A DNA stretch of 64,000 bases from Nageia nagi (GCA_050084985.1 JBITNC010000001.1:3968001-4032000), one strand, 5' to 3'. Numbered from the stretch's first letter, positions 9,269-19,843 are shown. The notes: generated by a model from the sequence alone, not told the origin. Numbers and translations are program-made.

Positions 9269-11917
9269 ATGGAGGAGCCTAGGAGATCCTTGCGTAGCTT
9301 CTTCTCACAAGAGGCTACGGTTGACACAAGTCCCCCTCTCAAGGCTGAAAGGAAGGGGGGGAAGATATGTATGAGAGTTTCAAATGCTATTATTGTTGGC
9401 CTATGGTGTTGTCATTGTTGTCAAAGTGATTGATGATCTAAGATGCTACCATTGAGATGTTACCATTGCTATCCATAACACACTATCCCACAATGCCAAA
9501 GGTGAACAAGTCTTTCAGTGTTGAATGATAATTCTTGTTGAAGTTATTCTATGTACTAGTAATGAGGTGTTAAGTGTATTTTGTTAGTATGTCAATTGCA
9601 TCCATTTTATGTAAAAGCTCTTGCAAGAAGTATGCTAGAACCTGAAGATTTGAATTCGGGCATGTAAAAGATTTGCCAAGTGTCTAAGAGATGTACAACA
9701 AGGTTTGCTAATTGTTGAGCAAGATACTGTCATTTTTGTCAACACACTTTGTTAGGCATGTACTGGTGAATTTATTATATAGTTATCATGATGTTATAAG
9801 TGGTTCACTTGAAGTTGTTTGATTCTTGTATTTAATATATCAAATACTATTTGAGAATTTTTTGGATGCGTTGGTTGGTTGCAAGGAAGATGATAGTAAG
9901 TGGAATTATTTGAGAAAATATCAATCATCTTTGGAAAGGCATAACTTTTGATAGGTGCATCTAATTGAGTTGATTATTTCTTCATTAGATAGCCCTCGAA
10001 GATACCTTTCCAACAAATATATATTTATGCCTACCTTTCATAAATATTTGACCTTCATTTAAGTGATTTTGGTTAGGGGGCATTTAGGAGGCTCGTTAGC
10101 GCAGGGGGCATTTTGGAGGCTAGATTACGTTTTTCTTGCTTTAAAAGGTGATAAAAGCAAGGGTTTGTCTTTAGGGTGTGAGAGATGGTTGGATCCAAGA
10201 AGTATATGAGTGTGCAGGGTGTTGAAGATTGCAAAGATTGAGATCATCAGTGTGCAAAGTATGAGTTTGTTTGTATGTAGGGTTTGAGAAGATTGTAGAG
10301 TTTGGACGGAAGCATTCAGATAAAGAGTTTCATGAACTAGACTATTCAAGGTCTTTTGACAAGGTTTAATTATCTTCATCAAAGATTTATGATTTTCCAG
10401 TTGATGCAGGTAGATCAGGGGTTGGTGCTCCTTCCAGTGGGTGTTGGTAAATTGTTTGTAAAATTGGTGCTTTACATTTTACAAAGGCTGGATTTGGATG
10501 GAATTCCAAGCAGTCATTTTCGGGGATGTGGCCAAATTGGTGAACCTTTTTATATCCTGTGTTGTGTGATGCTTCCTTGGTGTACTTGTTTTTGTTCTGG
10601 TTTTAGTTTTCTATTGCATTATTTCAAGTACTCTAAGTTTGAGTTTTAAAGTTGAAGACACTGATTCACCCCGCCTCAAAGTGTCATTGTGTGACTAACA
10701 ATTATCAACCAGTTTGCGGATAGAGGAAGATTCAATTTGGTTTGCAGGCTCCATGGTGCAAGACTAGATATTGAATCTGTTCGAAAAAGGGCTAAGGTGA
10801 AATGGAAAATCAAAGGACAAGTAAAGATTATCGCTATGCCCAATGATTACCTTATGTTTTTCTTCGCTAATGCAAATGATTGAGATTATGTCTTTACTCA
10901 ACCATGGTTTTATGGAAAGTGAGGATTATCCTTGGAGAAATGGCAACTAGGGTTCAATCTTGCCAAGGCCAAACTAATGAATGCTCCAATTTGGGTCATT
11001 CTTCCGCACTTGCCCTTTGAATTCTGGCAGTAGAAAGTTTTTGAAGGAATGGCAAGGTCTTTTGGAAAATTCATTACAGTGGATGAAGTCACAAAAGCTT
11101 GCAAAAGACTCATAGATGCAAGATTCTGTGTCATGGTTGAATATGGGGTCAAGCTACCAAAGATTGTCATGGACTTAGGAGAGTGGGTTCAGGAGCTGCA
11201 ATTTGAAAGAATCAATTATCTATGCTCAATATGTGATCAGTTTGGACATAACAATAAGTCATGTCTTGCCCAACAAGTATGGTGACCAAAACTACATCAA
11301 AATGGGGCGTGTGGGAAACTAGTGTTGGCAATCGATATTAATAAGGACACAAAAATCAGTGAGGCTGCACCTAATCGAAGTAGTAATGATAATCAGAATG
11401 TGTTGAATGGAGATGACAAAACAAGCAAAGATGCGACCAATATTGATAAGGCACCCATCTTAGATTCAGCTTCTGAATCCCTAGTTTTGGTGACCGTAGC
11501 TGATGGAGTTGGTGTACTTGATGTGGCTCGTTAATTGTAGACAGCTGCATTAATAATGAGCCTGCCCATGATTCAATTACCATTGAAGAAAACGTAGAAA
11601 ATAATGTTCACAAGAAAGGCATCATGGAAAAACAGCTATTAAATGATGACGACTGGAAACAAGTAACTCTTAGAAAGAGACGAAAAAATTCCCCTTCAGA
11701 AAACATATCTGACTTTGATGAAAATCAAAGCCTTAGAGGTAACTGTAGAATCACAAGGAGCGTTTCAAAAAAGCCTGATCTTGGAAAAAGGCATGTTGGG
11801 TGATCGAGTGAGGGAGAGATCAGAGAAAAAGAAATTGCTAGAGAAGTTGCTGATGACAAGCAACCAACAATAGATGATTTGGAGAGAGGGTTTCTTTTGA
11901 AGCAAGGAAAGAAATGA
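9269..11917 (+). pseudogene. LINE ORF1 (DUF4283-like domain and CCHC knuckle), interrupted
   Basis: This is the RNA-binding ORF1 protein of a plant L1 element, which would coat LINE RNA. Coding starts at ATG 9269 (MEEPRRSLRSFFSQ) and runs to 9393. It resumes after the solo LTR at 10706, and the phase is restored when the LTR and one TSD copy are ignored. A DUF4283-like domain spans about 10713-11130 (VKWKIKGQVKIIAMPNDY, PWFYGK, FEFWQ). A CX2CX4HX4C knuckle (CSICDQFGHNNKSC) lies at about 11220-11262. A basic tail follows (WKQVTLRKRRKN, ITRSVSKK) and ends at TGA 11915. In-frame stops are TGA 10881, TGA 10920 and TAG 11031 (expected Arg, Arg, Trp) and TGA near 11283. A frameshift lies near 11530. 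Confidence 0.82.
9394..10700 (+). mobile_element. Solo LTR (copia-like) inside LINE ORF1, TSD ATTAT
   Basis: It starts TGTTGGCC and ends ACTAACA. The pentamer ATTAT lies immediately on both sides (9389-9393 and 10701-10705). Removing 9394-10705 restores the ORF1 reading frame exactly. The end region has the GATTCACCCCGCCTCAAAG style seen at the ends of plant Ty1/copia LTRs (family assignment inferred). No internal region is present, so it is a product of LTR-LTR recombination. The open frame at 10356-10649 lies inside this LTR and is not a gene. Confidence 0.85.
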
Positions 11918-12176
11918 GGTTCTCCTAGAAGACCTTAGATTGCAACGCTACGATTGTGGTAGCTGAATTGCTCAGGATTAGTTTATGTATAAAATTGGGT
12001 CCAATTGGTGGATACCATGTAGGTTATTGAATGAACATCTTGTTCTGTATAACATAAACAGTGGCAGGATGTTGCTGATATTGTTACAAATTTGTTGTTA
12101 CAGGTTTTGGGTACCTATATAAAACCTCCCCTCAATTTACCAAATGGCCTTTTTTTGGTCATGACCAAACAACAAA

Positions 12177-12192
12177 AAATAAGTACATATAT
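12177..12192. repeat. Right target-site duplication of the LINE
   Basis: This is an exact copy of 9100-9115 directly after the LINE's A-rich tail; the first As may be part of the tail. Confidence 0.8.
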
Positions 12193-12870
12193 ATTGTACA
12201 ATCATATTTAATATTAGATGTTATAATTAATTTAAATATTTTAAATATAATTAATTTAAATATATAAGATAATGCACTACCATGAAAAGAAATAAGATAA
12301 ATATCTAGATTTTGATACCTTTCTAACATTTTTCAAATATATATTTAATATATTTGCATTTTTTAAATATATATTTAAAATATGTAAACCAGTAGTATAC
12401 CCAACCATGAATATTGTATTATATTATAGTATTTCATATTGTATGGCTATTGTATTGTAGTAATTCATTTGAATTCAGTGCATGCATGCATGTAGAGATA
12501 TAATGAATGAAATAGAAACTGTTTTCAGTACATTCTATTGTCAATTTTGCTTTCAGCTTTTTTGTAGTTATCAAATGCATTGACCGAAAATTAAGTAAAA
12601 CAACATGAAACTCAATATAATGAGCACAATGAAATATAGTAGGAGGAATTTTTTCAAACAGTAGCAAGGTTCACAGCCTATGGAAGACTCGTATTGCTAC
12701 TGTGATCCTTTTAGCAACATGACATCAAAATATGAATTGTCAAAATGTCAAGATATTCCACTGCATTTTGAATTGTTGTATGGTAACAGGAATATGATTA
12801 TGCCATCACAACTACATGTCAATTTTAATAAGAAAACAGATGACATATGATATTGATTTAACTATTGCAG
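12193..12870. other. AT-rich host sequence upstream of the ATG1 exons
   Basis: No coding signal is seen. The segment ends in a pyrimidine-rich acceptor (CTATTGCAG) at 12870, so at least its right end is intron of the ATG1-like gene. Confidence 0.5.
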
Positions 12871-13361
12871 GCCTTTGCAACCTCAAGGATTAGCAGAAAC
12901 CATTTGTGGTTCACCTCTGTACATGGCCCCAGAGATCATGCAATGTCACAAGTATGATGCAAAGGTGATCTATTTTAATCAAACTCTTAGTATATTTGTT
13001 TTTCCAAAGTCTCATAAATTTGTTAAAAATATTGTAAGTTGTCTTCAGGCAGATCTTTGGAGTGTTGGTACAATTCTCTATCAGCTTCTGACTGGAAAGA
13101 CACCATTTTCTGGGAATAACCAATATCAGGTCTAGCCGAGGATGTTCACAAATTTAATTCTTTCCTCTACAATTTATTTGGATAATCAGATATGTATGAT
13201 CTATAAATTGTTCTCCATATTTACAAGTGTTTCTAATGTACTTGGTCTTCAGCTGCTGCACAACATTCTAAAATCAAATGAGATTTCATTTCCACCAGAT
13301 TTAGGAACCTTGGATCCAAACTGCATTGACTTATGCCGTAAATTGCTACGCCGAAATTCAG
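12871..13361 (+). CDS. ATG1: ATG1/ULK-type autophagy kinase, three internal exons (partial gene)
   Basis: ATG1 is the serine/threonine kinase that starts autophagosome formation in a cytosolic complex with ATG13. Three exons are visible: 12871-12964, 13049-13129 and 13253-13361. All have GT-AG introns and intact, phase-compatible frames. They encode the kinase C-lobe: the activation-loop end ([18 protein letters not shown], the APE motif), then [20 protein letters not shown] (helix F Asp), then [16 protein letters not shown] (helix I Arg). Order and exon boundaries fit plant ATG1a-type kinases from memory. The catalytic-loop exon is not upstream in this window and the next exon (VERLTFEEF-like) is not recognised downstream. 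Either the gene has introns over 12 kb and up to 50 kb full of transposons, or this is an isolated fragment. No stop or frameshift argues for decay. Confidence 0.85.
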
Positions 13362-13461
13362 GTATTTTGCTGCTTGATTATCTCTTCATAATTTTAAATA
13401 TTAACTTTACAGTTCTGCATTTGGTATCCTATTATATGTTTTGCTTTTGGTTTAGTTCCAC

Positions 13462-14095
13462 GTAAACAAGTTGAGATTACAGATGCCTTAATTGCTTGAT
13501 TTTTATTTTGATGAAAAAAGATATTCTATTAAAATAGACACAATGGCCACAAGCCACTAGGTACAAGTTAAAATGTTCTGAGCCCATACATATTTTTTAG
13601 TAGTAATATGATGTGTGACAAGAAAGTGCCTTTAATCTATATATTTTTAAAAAAAGCCACACCCCAGTTTTGCATTTGCTATCCTGTTTTAAGTTTTGTT
13701 CTAATTTATTAACACATAAATAGATTGAAATTGGAGATGCCTTAGTACTTGAGTTTATTGTGATTAGAAAAGATATGATTGTAAATACAGAGAATGGTCA
13801 CAAGCCACTGTGTAGCACAAGTTAAAATGTTATATTTCTTAGTAGTAAATTTAACGTCTGTCAATGAAGTGCACATTATTTATATATATTTTTAAAATTA
13901 TGTATAGATTGAGATTGGAGATGCCTTAGTACTTGAGTTTATTGTGATTAGAAAAGATATGATATTAAATACACAGAATGGTCACAAGCCACCGTGTGGT
14001 ACAAGTTAAAATGTTATATTTCTTACTAGTAAATTTAAGGTCTGTCAAGGAAGTGCACATAATCTATCTGTTTTTAAAATAATGTCATAGACCAA
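13462..14095 (+). repeat. Triplicated ~190-250 bp repeat after the third ATG1 exon
   Basis: Three successive units begin near 13464, 13722 and 13909. Each carries GAGATGCCTTAGTACTTGAG-like text, then AATGGTCACAAGCCAC, GTACAAGTTAAAATGTT and a T-rich run. Units 2 and 3 are much more alike (about 90% by eye) than either is to unit 1, which suggests a second, later duplication. No exon is visible in it. Confidence 0.75.
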
Positions 14096-14439
14096 TAAAC
14101 CAAATTTAAGTGGGGATTATGAGTTATCCTGAAGTAATGCTGGAAAAATATCTTTCACAGGATCAGTCATAGCCCTGTTAAGAATCCACTAGTAAAAGAA
14201 GCAAAATTGTAGAGATCCACAATTATAACATAATAACCGTAATCCAGTAGAAGTAACAATATAATCAAGCTAAATAACAACACCATGCAATTGCCAAATC
14301 CAAAATATTGGATACAAAAGTTTGCAAATAGAATAACAATATAAAGATCCAGCCTTGCCACTTCAAGGGGCTGCCAAGTATTCATGATAAGCAACCAAAA
14401 TATGATTGCACATTTTCCGATGATTATGAGCCTAGCCCA

Positions 14440-14943
14440 TGTTGGAAATATGGCCAAATATTCAAACGAAAATTGGGGTTGTAAGATGACATTTTCAGCC
14501 TTGGATAACGTCTCCTTTAAAGGAGATGTAACAAAATCGTAGAGATAAATTTGAGCAATCTGGAAAAAAAATGGGCTCAAATGGACACTTGAGTCAAAAA
14601 TTATGGCCGAAATACAAAGACATCTTTCCCAAGCTATTTTTAGCACTTATTTTCTTCTTAGTTCAGTAGATGAAATAACCACCATTGATGTAGATCCAAC
14701 GGATGAGATGAGCTAGGGTTAGTGCTTGCTTTGTTTAGGTTGGTGTTGTGTAATTAAGCCAGTTTCTAGTTTTTCTTAGAATCTCTTTGTAGTTTTGTTG
14801 TGTTTGAGCTCTACAGAGCCTGATTGAATAATATACTGAAACTCTATCAAATTTTTGCCAAAATCCAAAATATAAGAAAGGCAAAGGCTAAGGCCAATTT
14901 GATTTGCTCTATATTATTGTAATTGTGTACTTTTAATTCTTCA
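14440..14943 (+). repeat. 5' LTR of the copia element
   Basis: About 504 bp from TGTTGG to ATTCTTCA, just before the primer site at 14946. It aligns with 17073-17560. The exact end could be up to three bases later. Confidence 0.85.
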
Positions 14944-14945
14944 TT

Positions 14946-14957
14946 TGGTATCAGAGC
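14946..14957 (+). promoter_or_regulatory. Primer-binding site of the copia element
   Basis: TGGTATCAGAGC is an exact plant initiator-Met tRNA primer site. Confidence 0.9.
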
Positions 14958-15059
14958 AAGGGCGATCAAGAGTTGGGTTTGAGCAATTGTGGGGTTTATC
15001 GGTGGCAAGTTTTATCAAAGTTTTCCCAGAGATCACAGTTCCGGTTGTAGAAGGGTATA

Positions 15060-15560
15060 ATGGCCAACAAAAACAATTTCATTTTGAACCTTGAATTCGA
15101 TGGATCCAACTACGAGTATTGGAGAACCAGAATGAGAACAATTCTGAAAGGCAGAGGTTTCTGGAAGATTGTAGAAGATGGATAGACTGAACCATAGGAT
15201 TGGAATGCATTGTCTATGGATTAGAAGAAGGATATGGAAGATAAAGACATGAAGAACAACTTGGCATTGGCCTTGATCCAGTCAGCTCTATTCGAGAGTC
15301 TCTTTCGCCGAATTTCGGCATGTGCCTCGCCTGAAGAAACCTGAAAGGTACTGAAAGAAAACTACTAGGTGGGTGCACAAGTTAGGGAGGTGAAGTTGTA
15401 GACCTTGCGACGAGATTTCTAGAACTTGAAGCAAGAGGAGAATGAAATGGTAGGAGATTACTGTGTTCGTTTGAAATTTGTGGTTAACAAAATGGCCACA
15501 TTAGGAGAAAATATTGAGCAAGAGGTGATTATCAAGAAGGTTCTACAGTTTGTAATGTTT
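15060..15560 (+). pseudogene. gag: Ty1/copia gag, amber-riddled
   Basis: This is a gag polyprotein starting at ATG 15060. It matches the plant copia (UBN2-type) gag: LEFDGSNYEYWRTRMRTIL, then a helical region ending LKQEENEMVGDYCVRLKFVVNKM. Seven or so stops break it. The first is TAG at 15183, and most stops fall where a Gln is expected (G-stop-TEP, P-stop-DW, D-stop-KKD, Y-stop-VG), while CAA glutamines survive. This is a CAG-to-TAG signature. The frame is cut near 15560, where the sequence jumps directly into RT. Confidence 0.85.
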
Positions 15561-15569
15561 CGAAACTTC

Positions 15570-16350
15570 TTGTAGATGCTATAGAGCCTTCAAAATTTGA
15601 AAACGCCTGTACTAATAAAGTTTGGTTGAAGGCAATGCAAGAAGAGATGGATCACATTGAGAAGAATAGTACTTGGGAGTTGGTGGATTTGCCCAAGGTA
15701 AAGAAGGTTTTAGGTTGTAAATGGATCTACAAAATAAAGGACAGTGATGGATTAGTCGAGAGGTATAAGGCATGATTGGTTGCGAAAGGCTTCACTCAAA
15801 AATATGGGTTGGACTATGAGGAGAACTTTGCTTCAATGGCAAGGCAGGAGATAGTTCAGATGTTGCTATCATTGGCAACACACAAGCAGTGGAAAGTCCA
15901 TCATATGGACGTTAAAAGTGCCTTCTTGAATGGCTATTTGGATGAGGAGGTTTATGTGGAATAGCCACATGGATTTATTGTCCCAAGAAAAGAAGATAGT
16001 CGATATGTTGAGGAAAGCTCTATATGGGCTAAAGCAGGTACAATGTGATTTTGAGCGGAGCAAAAGCAAACCTACTTTGTATTAGAAGAGGCAAGGTAAC
16101 AATATTTTGACTGTCTTTATGTTGATGATATGCCATGTATGGAAAGTAGTTCGGATTTGATTGATGCATTTATGGAGGATATGAAGAAAGAATTTGATAT
16201 GAGTGACTTAGGCTTGATGAGTTATTTCCTAGGAATGGAGGTACATCAGTTTAGCAGTGAAATCTTTGTGTGTGAATTGAAGTATGTTAGAGATATGTTG
16301 AAAAGGTTAGGGTTTCAAATGAGAGCAAACTTGTATAAACTCCAATAGCA
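15570..16350 (+). pseudogene. Ty1/copia reverse transcriptase (RVT_2) remnant
   Basis: This is the RT domain that would copy element RNA into DNA. From about 15590 it reads VWLKAMQEEMDHIEKNSTWELVDLP, then CKWIYKIKDSDG, LVAKGFTQKYGLDYEENFA and HHMDVKSAFLNGYLDEEVYVE (first catalytic Asp region). After a broken stretch near 16020-16120 come VDD and DLGLMSYFLGMEVHQ. The YVDDM catalytic box is only partly preserved near 16123-16134. Stops at 15774 (expected Arg) and 15962 (expected Gln) plus frameshifts make it inactive. Confidence 0.85.
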
Positions 16351-16419
16351 TCTGGAGAAGTGTTGAGTCTACATGATGGAGCAAAGAAAACAAACAAAGC
16401 GTAGTACATGAGTATAGTG

Positions 16420-17040
16420 GGTAGCTTGATGTTTTTGTGTAACACTAGGCCATATATTTATTTTGCTGTTTCTTAGTGTTCCAGGTACATGGCAGATCCA
16501 TCACAATTGCACCTGAAAGTGGTAGAGGATACAAAGATATGTAAGAGGCACCATTGATTATGGAATCCACTACAACCAGGAAAAGCAGTTGAAGCTAGTG
16601 GGTTTCAGTGATAGCGATCGGAGAAGTAACATAAATGACAGAAAGTCCACAAGTGGACAATGCTTTTCCTTAGGATTAGGATTGATTACATGGAGTTCCA
16701 AGAAGTAAGCCACATTTGCGTTGTCTTCTACGGAAGCTGAATATGTTACATTGACATCAGTAAGTGCATAGGCTTTGTGGCTCAAGAAAGTGCTAGCAGA
16801 GATTGGAGAGAAGCAAGGGACTTGTACTGCTTCATTTTGTGACAACCAGTGTGCCATCAAGTTGGCACATAATCCTATCCACCATTCCAGGTCCAAGCAT
16901 TTTGGTATCAAGTATCACTTCATTTAGTACTGGTGGAGAAGGAACATGTGAAACTGAGTTATTGCTCCACACAAGATCAAATAGAGGACATCTTCACAAA
17001 GGAAGTAGTGAGGACTCAGTATTTCTTGCTAAAAGATCTG
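16420..17040 (+). pseudogene. Ty1/copia RNaseH remnant
   Basis: Family signatures are visible: LVGFSDSD, RKSTSGQCFSLG, SSTEAEYVTLTS and FCDNQCAIKLAHNPIHHSRSKH. Stops occur at expected Gln positions (after ITWSSKK and before ALWLKK). The polypurine tract AGCAAGGGGGAGAA follows at 17060-17072. Confidence 0.85.
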
Positions 17041-17072
17041 ATTGTGAGTCCCCTTGCCAGCAAGGGGGAGAA

Positions 17073-17560
17073 TGTTGGAAATATGGCCAAATATTAAAAT
17101 GAAAATTGGGGTCATTAGATGGCGCTTTCAGCCTTGGATAATGTCTCCTTTAAAAGAGATGTACCAAAATCATAGAGATTAAAAATCTACGCAATCTAGA
17201 AAAAAATGGGCTCAAATTGACACTCGAGTCAAAAGTTATGGCTAGAATACGAAGACATCTTTCCCAGGCTATTTTTAGTAGTTATTTTCTTCTTAGTTTA
17301 GTAGATGAAATAACCACCGTTGATGTAGATCCAATGGATGAGATGAGCTAGGGCTAGGGCTTGCTTTGTTTAGTTTGGTGTTGTGTACTTAAGCCAATTT
17401 CTAGGGTTTTTCTCAGAATCTCTTTGTAGTTTTGTTGTGTGTGAGGCTTACAAACTTTGCTGAATTTTTGCCAGAATCCAGAATATAAGAAAGGCCAAGG
17501 CTAAGGCCAATTTTATTTGCTCCATATTATTTTAAATGTGTATGTTCTCTTCATTCTTTA
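17073..17560 (+). repeat. 3' LTR of the copia element
   Basis: It starts TGTTGGAAATATGG and is followed by the TSD GCCCA at 17561. Relative to the 5' LTR it lacks about 20 bp near 17455 and carries scattered transitions. Confidence 0.85.
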
Positions 17561-17565
17561 GCCCA

Positions 17566-18165
17566 TACTCCTATTTATAGGAGAGCCTATCACATCATCC
17601 ACAAGATTAGTAATGAAATTGCTATGAATCCCTCTTGTGAAATAAGAAAAATTGCAGTCAAGAAATACAATTACAATGCAATAACAAAACTTCAATGACA
17701 TTAAGAACAATATAAGAAGAACACCATGCTCAATCACCAAATCTAGAATATTGGAAATTTGAATGTAACATTGCCTTTTTCTAAAAAATGAATAATTTTG
17801 GAATCCTAAGGGTTCCCTTTTTATCAATATTTTATTTATGTATCTATTTGTTGCTAGTTACTTGGGATAGAATATAATGGTCCTACGGACCCACATTATG
17901 AGCCGCAAAGTGGGACATCTTCCTCCCAAGCTTAGGATGAATTATTTATTGTATTTGGGGATAGAGTTTGCCACAGCTCTTGGAGAGCTGGTTAGACTTG
18001 TTCATTGGATAGAGCATCTCATGGGAAACGCTTTGACATGTTACATGACATGGTTTCATCAAGAAACGAAAGAGTTATGGCCTTGAAGTTTGTCAGTTGG
18101 ACCAGTCTTCCATATCGTGACTGCCCATGGAAATCCAGAAACATCTCCATATTGATCCCTTGAAA
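17566..18165. other. Host or older repeat sequence, no gene
   Basis: It continues 14434 across the copia insertion. Part of it (17725-17760) resembles 14283-14320, and the block at 17877-17925 resembles 43417-43465, so at least some is old LTR-derived DNA. The short open frame at 17877-18086 has no recognisable domain. Confidence 0.4.
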
Positions 18166-19330
18166 TGTGACGTCCCACTCCTTGTGATATGAGTTAGTTA
18201 TGGATTGTATTTAGGTGTGAGCTTGGTAATTAAGAGTAGATTTAGTGTGTTTTATCATAGTAATAGTGGGGGCCGCTTGTATGAGTTGTAATACATGATT
18301 CCAAGGCAATTAATAATTTTAAATGCAATATTAATCTCCAATAATGAGGCGTTGCATATCTAGCCATTGGATCTTGTAATGTGGACCATTAAATATGATT
18401 ATTGGCATCCCTAGGCAACGTTGCCATATGCATGATATCTTGGACACACACATCTAACCCCACGTTTGGGCATTTGAGGGCCTTTAGGAGGCTAACTTTG
18501 GACTTGGAGGTTGGAGTGATGACTTCTAGGTGAGATCCAGATCCAGGGAATGTTATATAAGACAATAGAGCCTCATTACAGAGATAGACTTGATTTTATA
18601 CAGAAACCCTTATCTTTGGAGTTCCAAAGACTTGATGGTGTCAAGCACCCTTGAGCGCAATGCACAAGGAGAGTTTAGGAGGCATAGAACACCTTTTGCC
18701 CTATGGTTGAGGTGATTGTTCGTGCGAGTGAGGCTGCCCTACCTTGAGGCGTCCACAAGCGGTCGACACCTTTGAATCCATCCAGTGGCATTCCGGAATC
18801 ACATCTATTCTCTTCACTGGTAGCTAGCCTTTGAGCAAGCCCTTCAATGAGGCATCCATAGAACTGGTAGGAGGTGATTGTTCTACATCAGTTTCAGAGT
18901 CTATCTCAGCTCATTATATGCCCTAGTTGGCTCCTTGGAGGCCAACATTGAGCCCTTTGGGCCTGTTTGGTATTGTACTCTTCACTTGTCAATAATTGAA
19001 TTCGTGGCATACTTGGATCTCATTTCTTGTCTCCATATTTGATGTTCATGCTTCCATATTTGTAACGTTGAGCTATATTTGTAGGTATGTGCTTGTATGG
19101 TGTATCGTAGGCATTCTTGGAGGTGTTTTGCATAGTATATGAACCCCCAAGTGTGACATTGGGGTATAAGGGTCGAATCTAGCTAGAGAGGTGCATCATT
19201 TGGCTTCCTGGCTAGTTATTTTGCATGTTTGATGCCCTAATGTAGTTGTGGCATGCATAGGAGCATTGTATGATTTTGTTTTGGCATTTTTTGGCTAATT
19301 TGTGTGTTGAGAATATTTCGGAATATTACA
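18166..19330 (+). repeat. 5' LTR of element C
   Basis: It starts TGTGACGTCCC and ends GGAATATTACA just before a primer site. The length is 1165 bp. A TATA box is at 18554. The form (TGTGAYRTCCC...TTACA, Met primer) matches elements A, B and the gypsy LTR at 43317, suggesting one lineage. Confidence 0.8.
18554..18560 (+). promoter_or_regulatory. TATA box of element C LTR
   Basis: TATATAA in the context GGAATGTTATATAAGACA. Confidence 0.45.
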
Positions 19331-19331
19331 G

Positions 19332-19343
19332 TGGTATCAAAGC
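19332..19343 (+). promoter_or_regulatory. Primer-binding site of element C
   Basis: TGGTATCAAAGC starts one base after the LTR end; it is one mismatch from the canonical plant Met site. Confidence 0.8.
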
Positions 19344-19843
19344 TTAGATCTATCCAGTCTATGTGGTTAGATCTAGTTAGAAACAAATTGAACCAATGGA
19401 TTAGGAGGTTTTGCATTTGAAAGCCATTTTCGGGGTCAAAACGACATTTTTTCAGAGAAATCTGAATTCCTAGACTAAGTCATCTAGCATTTGGAGAATA
19501 TATCTGCAGATTTAAAGGCCATTTTCAGGTATAAAAAGTCTTGATCTATTATCCTATCTAGTTTGAAAAATTTAATATGAAGATTTCAAATCTTGTGCTA
19601 GGGTTTTTTGAAAGTCTAGCAAGATCTGCATTGTGCATGAAGAAATGAGAGTTAGCTCCAATAAAAAAAGAAAATTCAGCCAAATCTATAGTCAAGGTAA
19701 ATAAATCAGAATTGGGAAAAATTTTAGTGAGGAATTTGGTCACCAAGCTAGCCGAAAAAGGTGTTTCTCATGATGCAAAAAACAAACTACTATGGCATCT
19801 CAGTATATGGTATGAAGAAGAGAAATGGAAGAAGAAAGGACTC

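Larger units (their letters stand above)
9116..12176 (+). mobile_element. ORF1-only L1-type LINE with 16-bp TSDs
   Basis: The 16-bp direct repeat AAATAAGTACATATAT occurs at 9100-9115 and 12177-12192, bracketing the element; three of its A residues could belong to the A-rich tail. The 5' end starts GGCCTCTTTC. One gene, ORF1, starts at ATG 9269. A 260-bp 3' region follows, ending ACCAAACAACAAAAAA. No endonuclease or reverse transcriptase ORF is present, although both ends look genuine. A solo LTR (9394-10700) sits inside; without it the LINE is about 1.75 kb. Confidence 0.8.
14440..17560 (+). mobile_element. Internally deleted Ty1/copia element, TSD GCCCA
   Basis: LTRs start TGTTGGAAATATGG at 14440 and 17073. 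GCCCA flanks the element at 14435-14439 and 17561-17565. Inside are a primer site, gag, RT, RNaseH and a polypurine tract in normal Ty1/copia order. Protease and integrase are missing between about 15560 and 15570, so it cannot move by itself. Confidence 0.88.

Noticed and set aside
10356-10649. 97-codon open frame
   Set aside because: Lies inside the solo LTR 9394-10700, with no known domain.
14167-14646. 159-codon minus-strand open frame rich in Leu/Ile/Phe
   Set aside because: It crosses the copia LTR boundary at 14440 and is hydrophobic only because the DNA is AT-rich; no domain.
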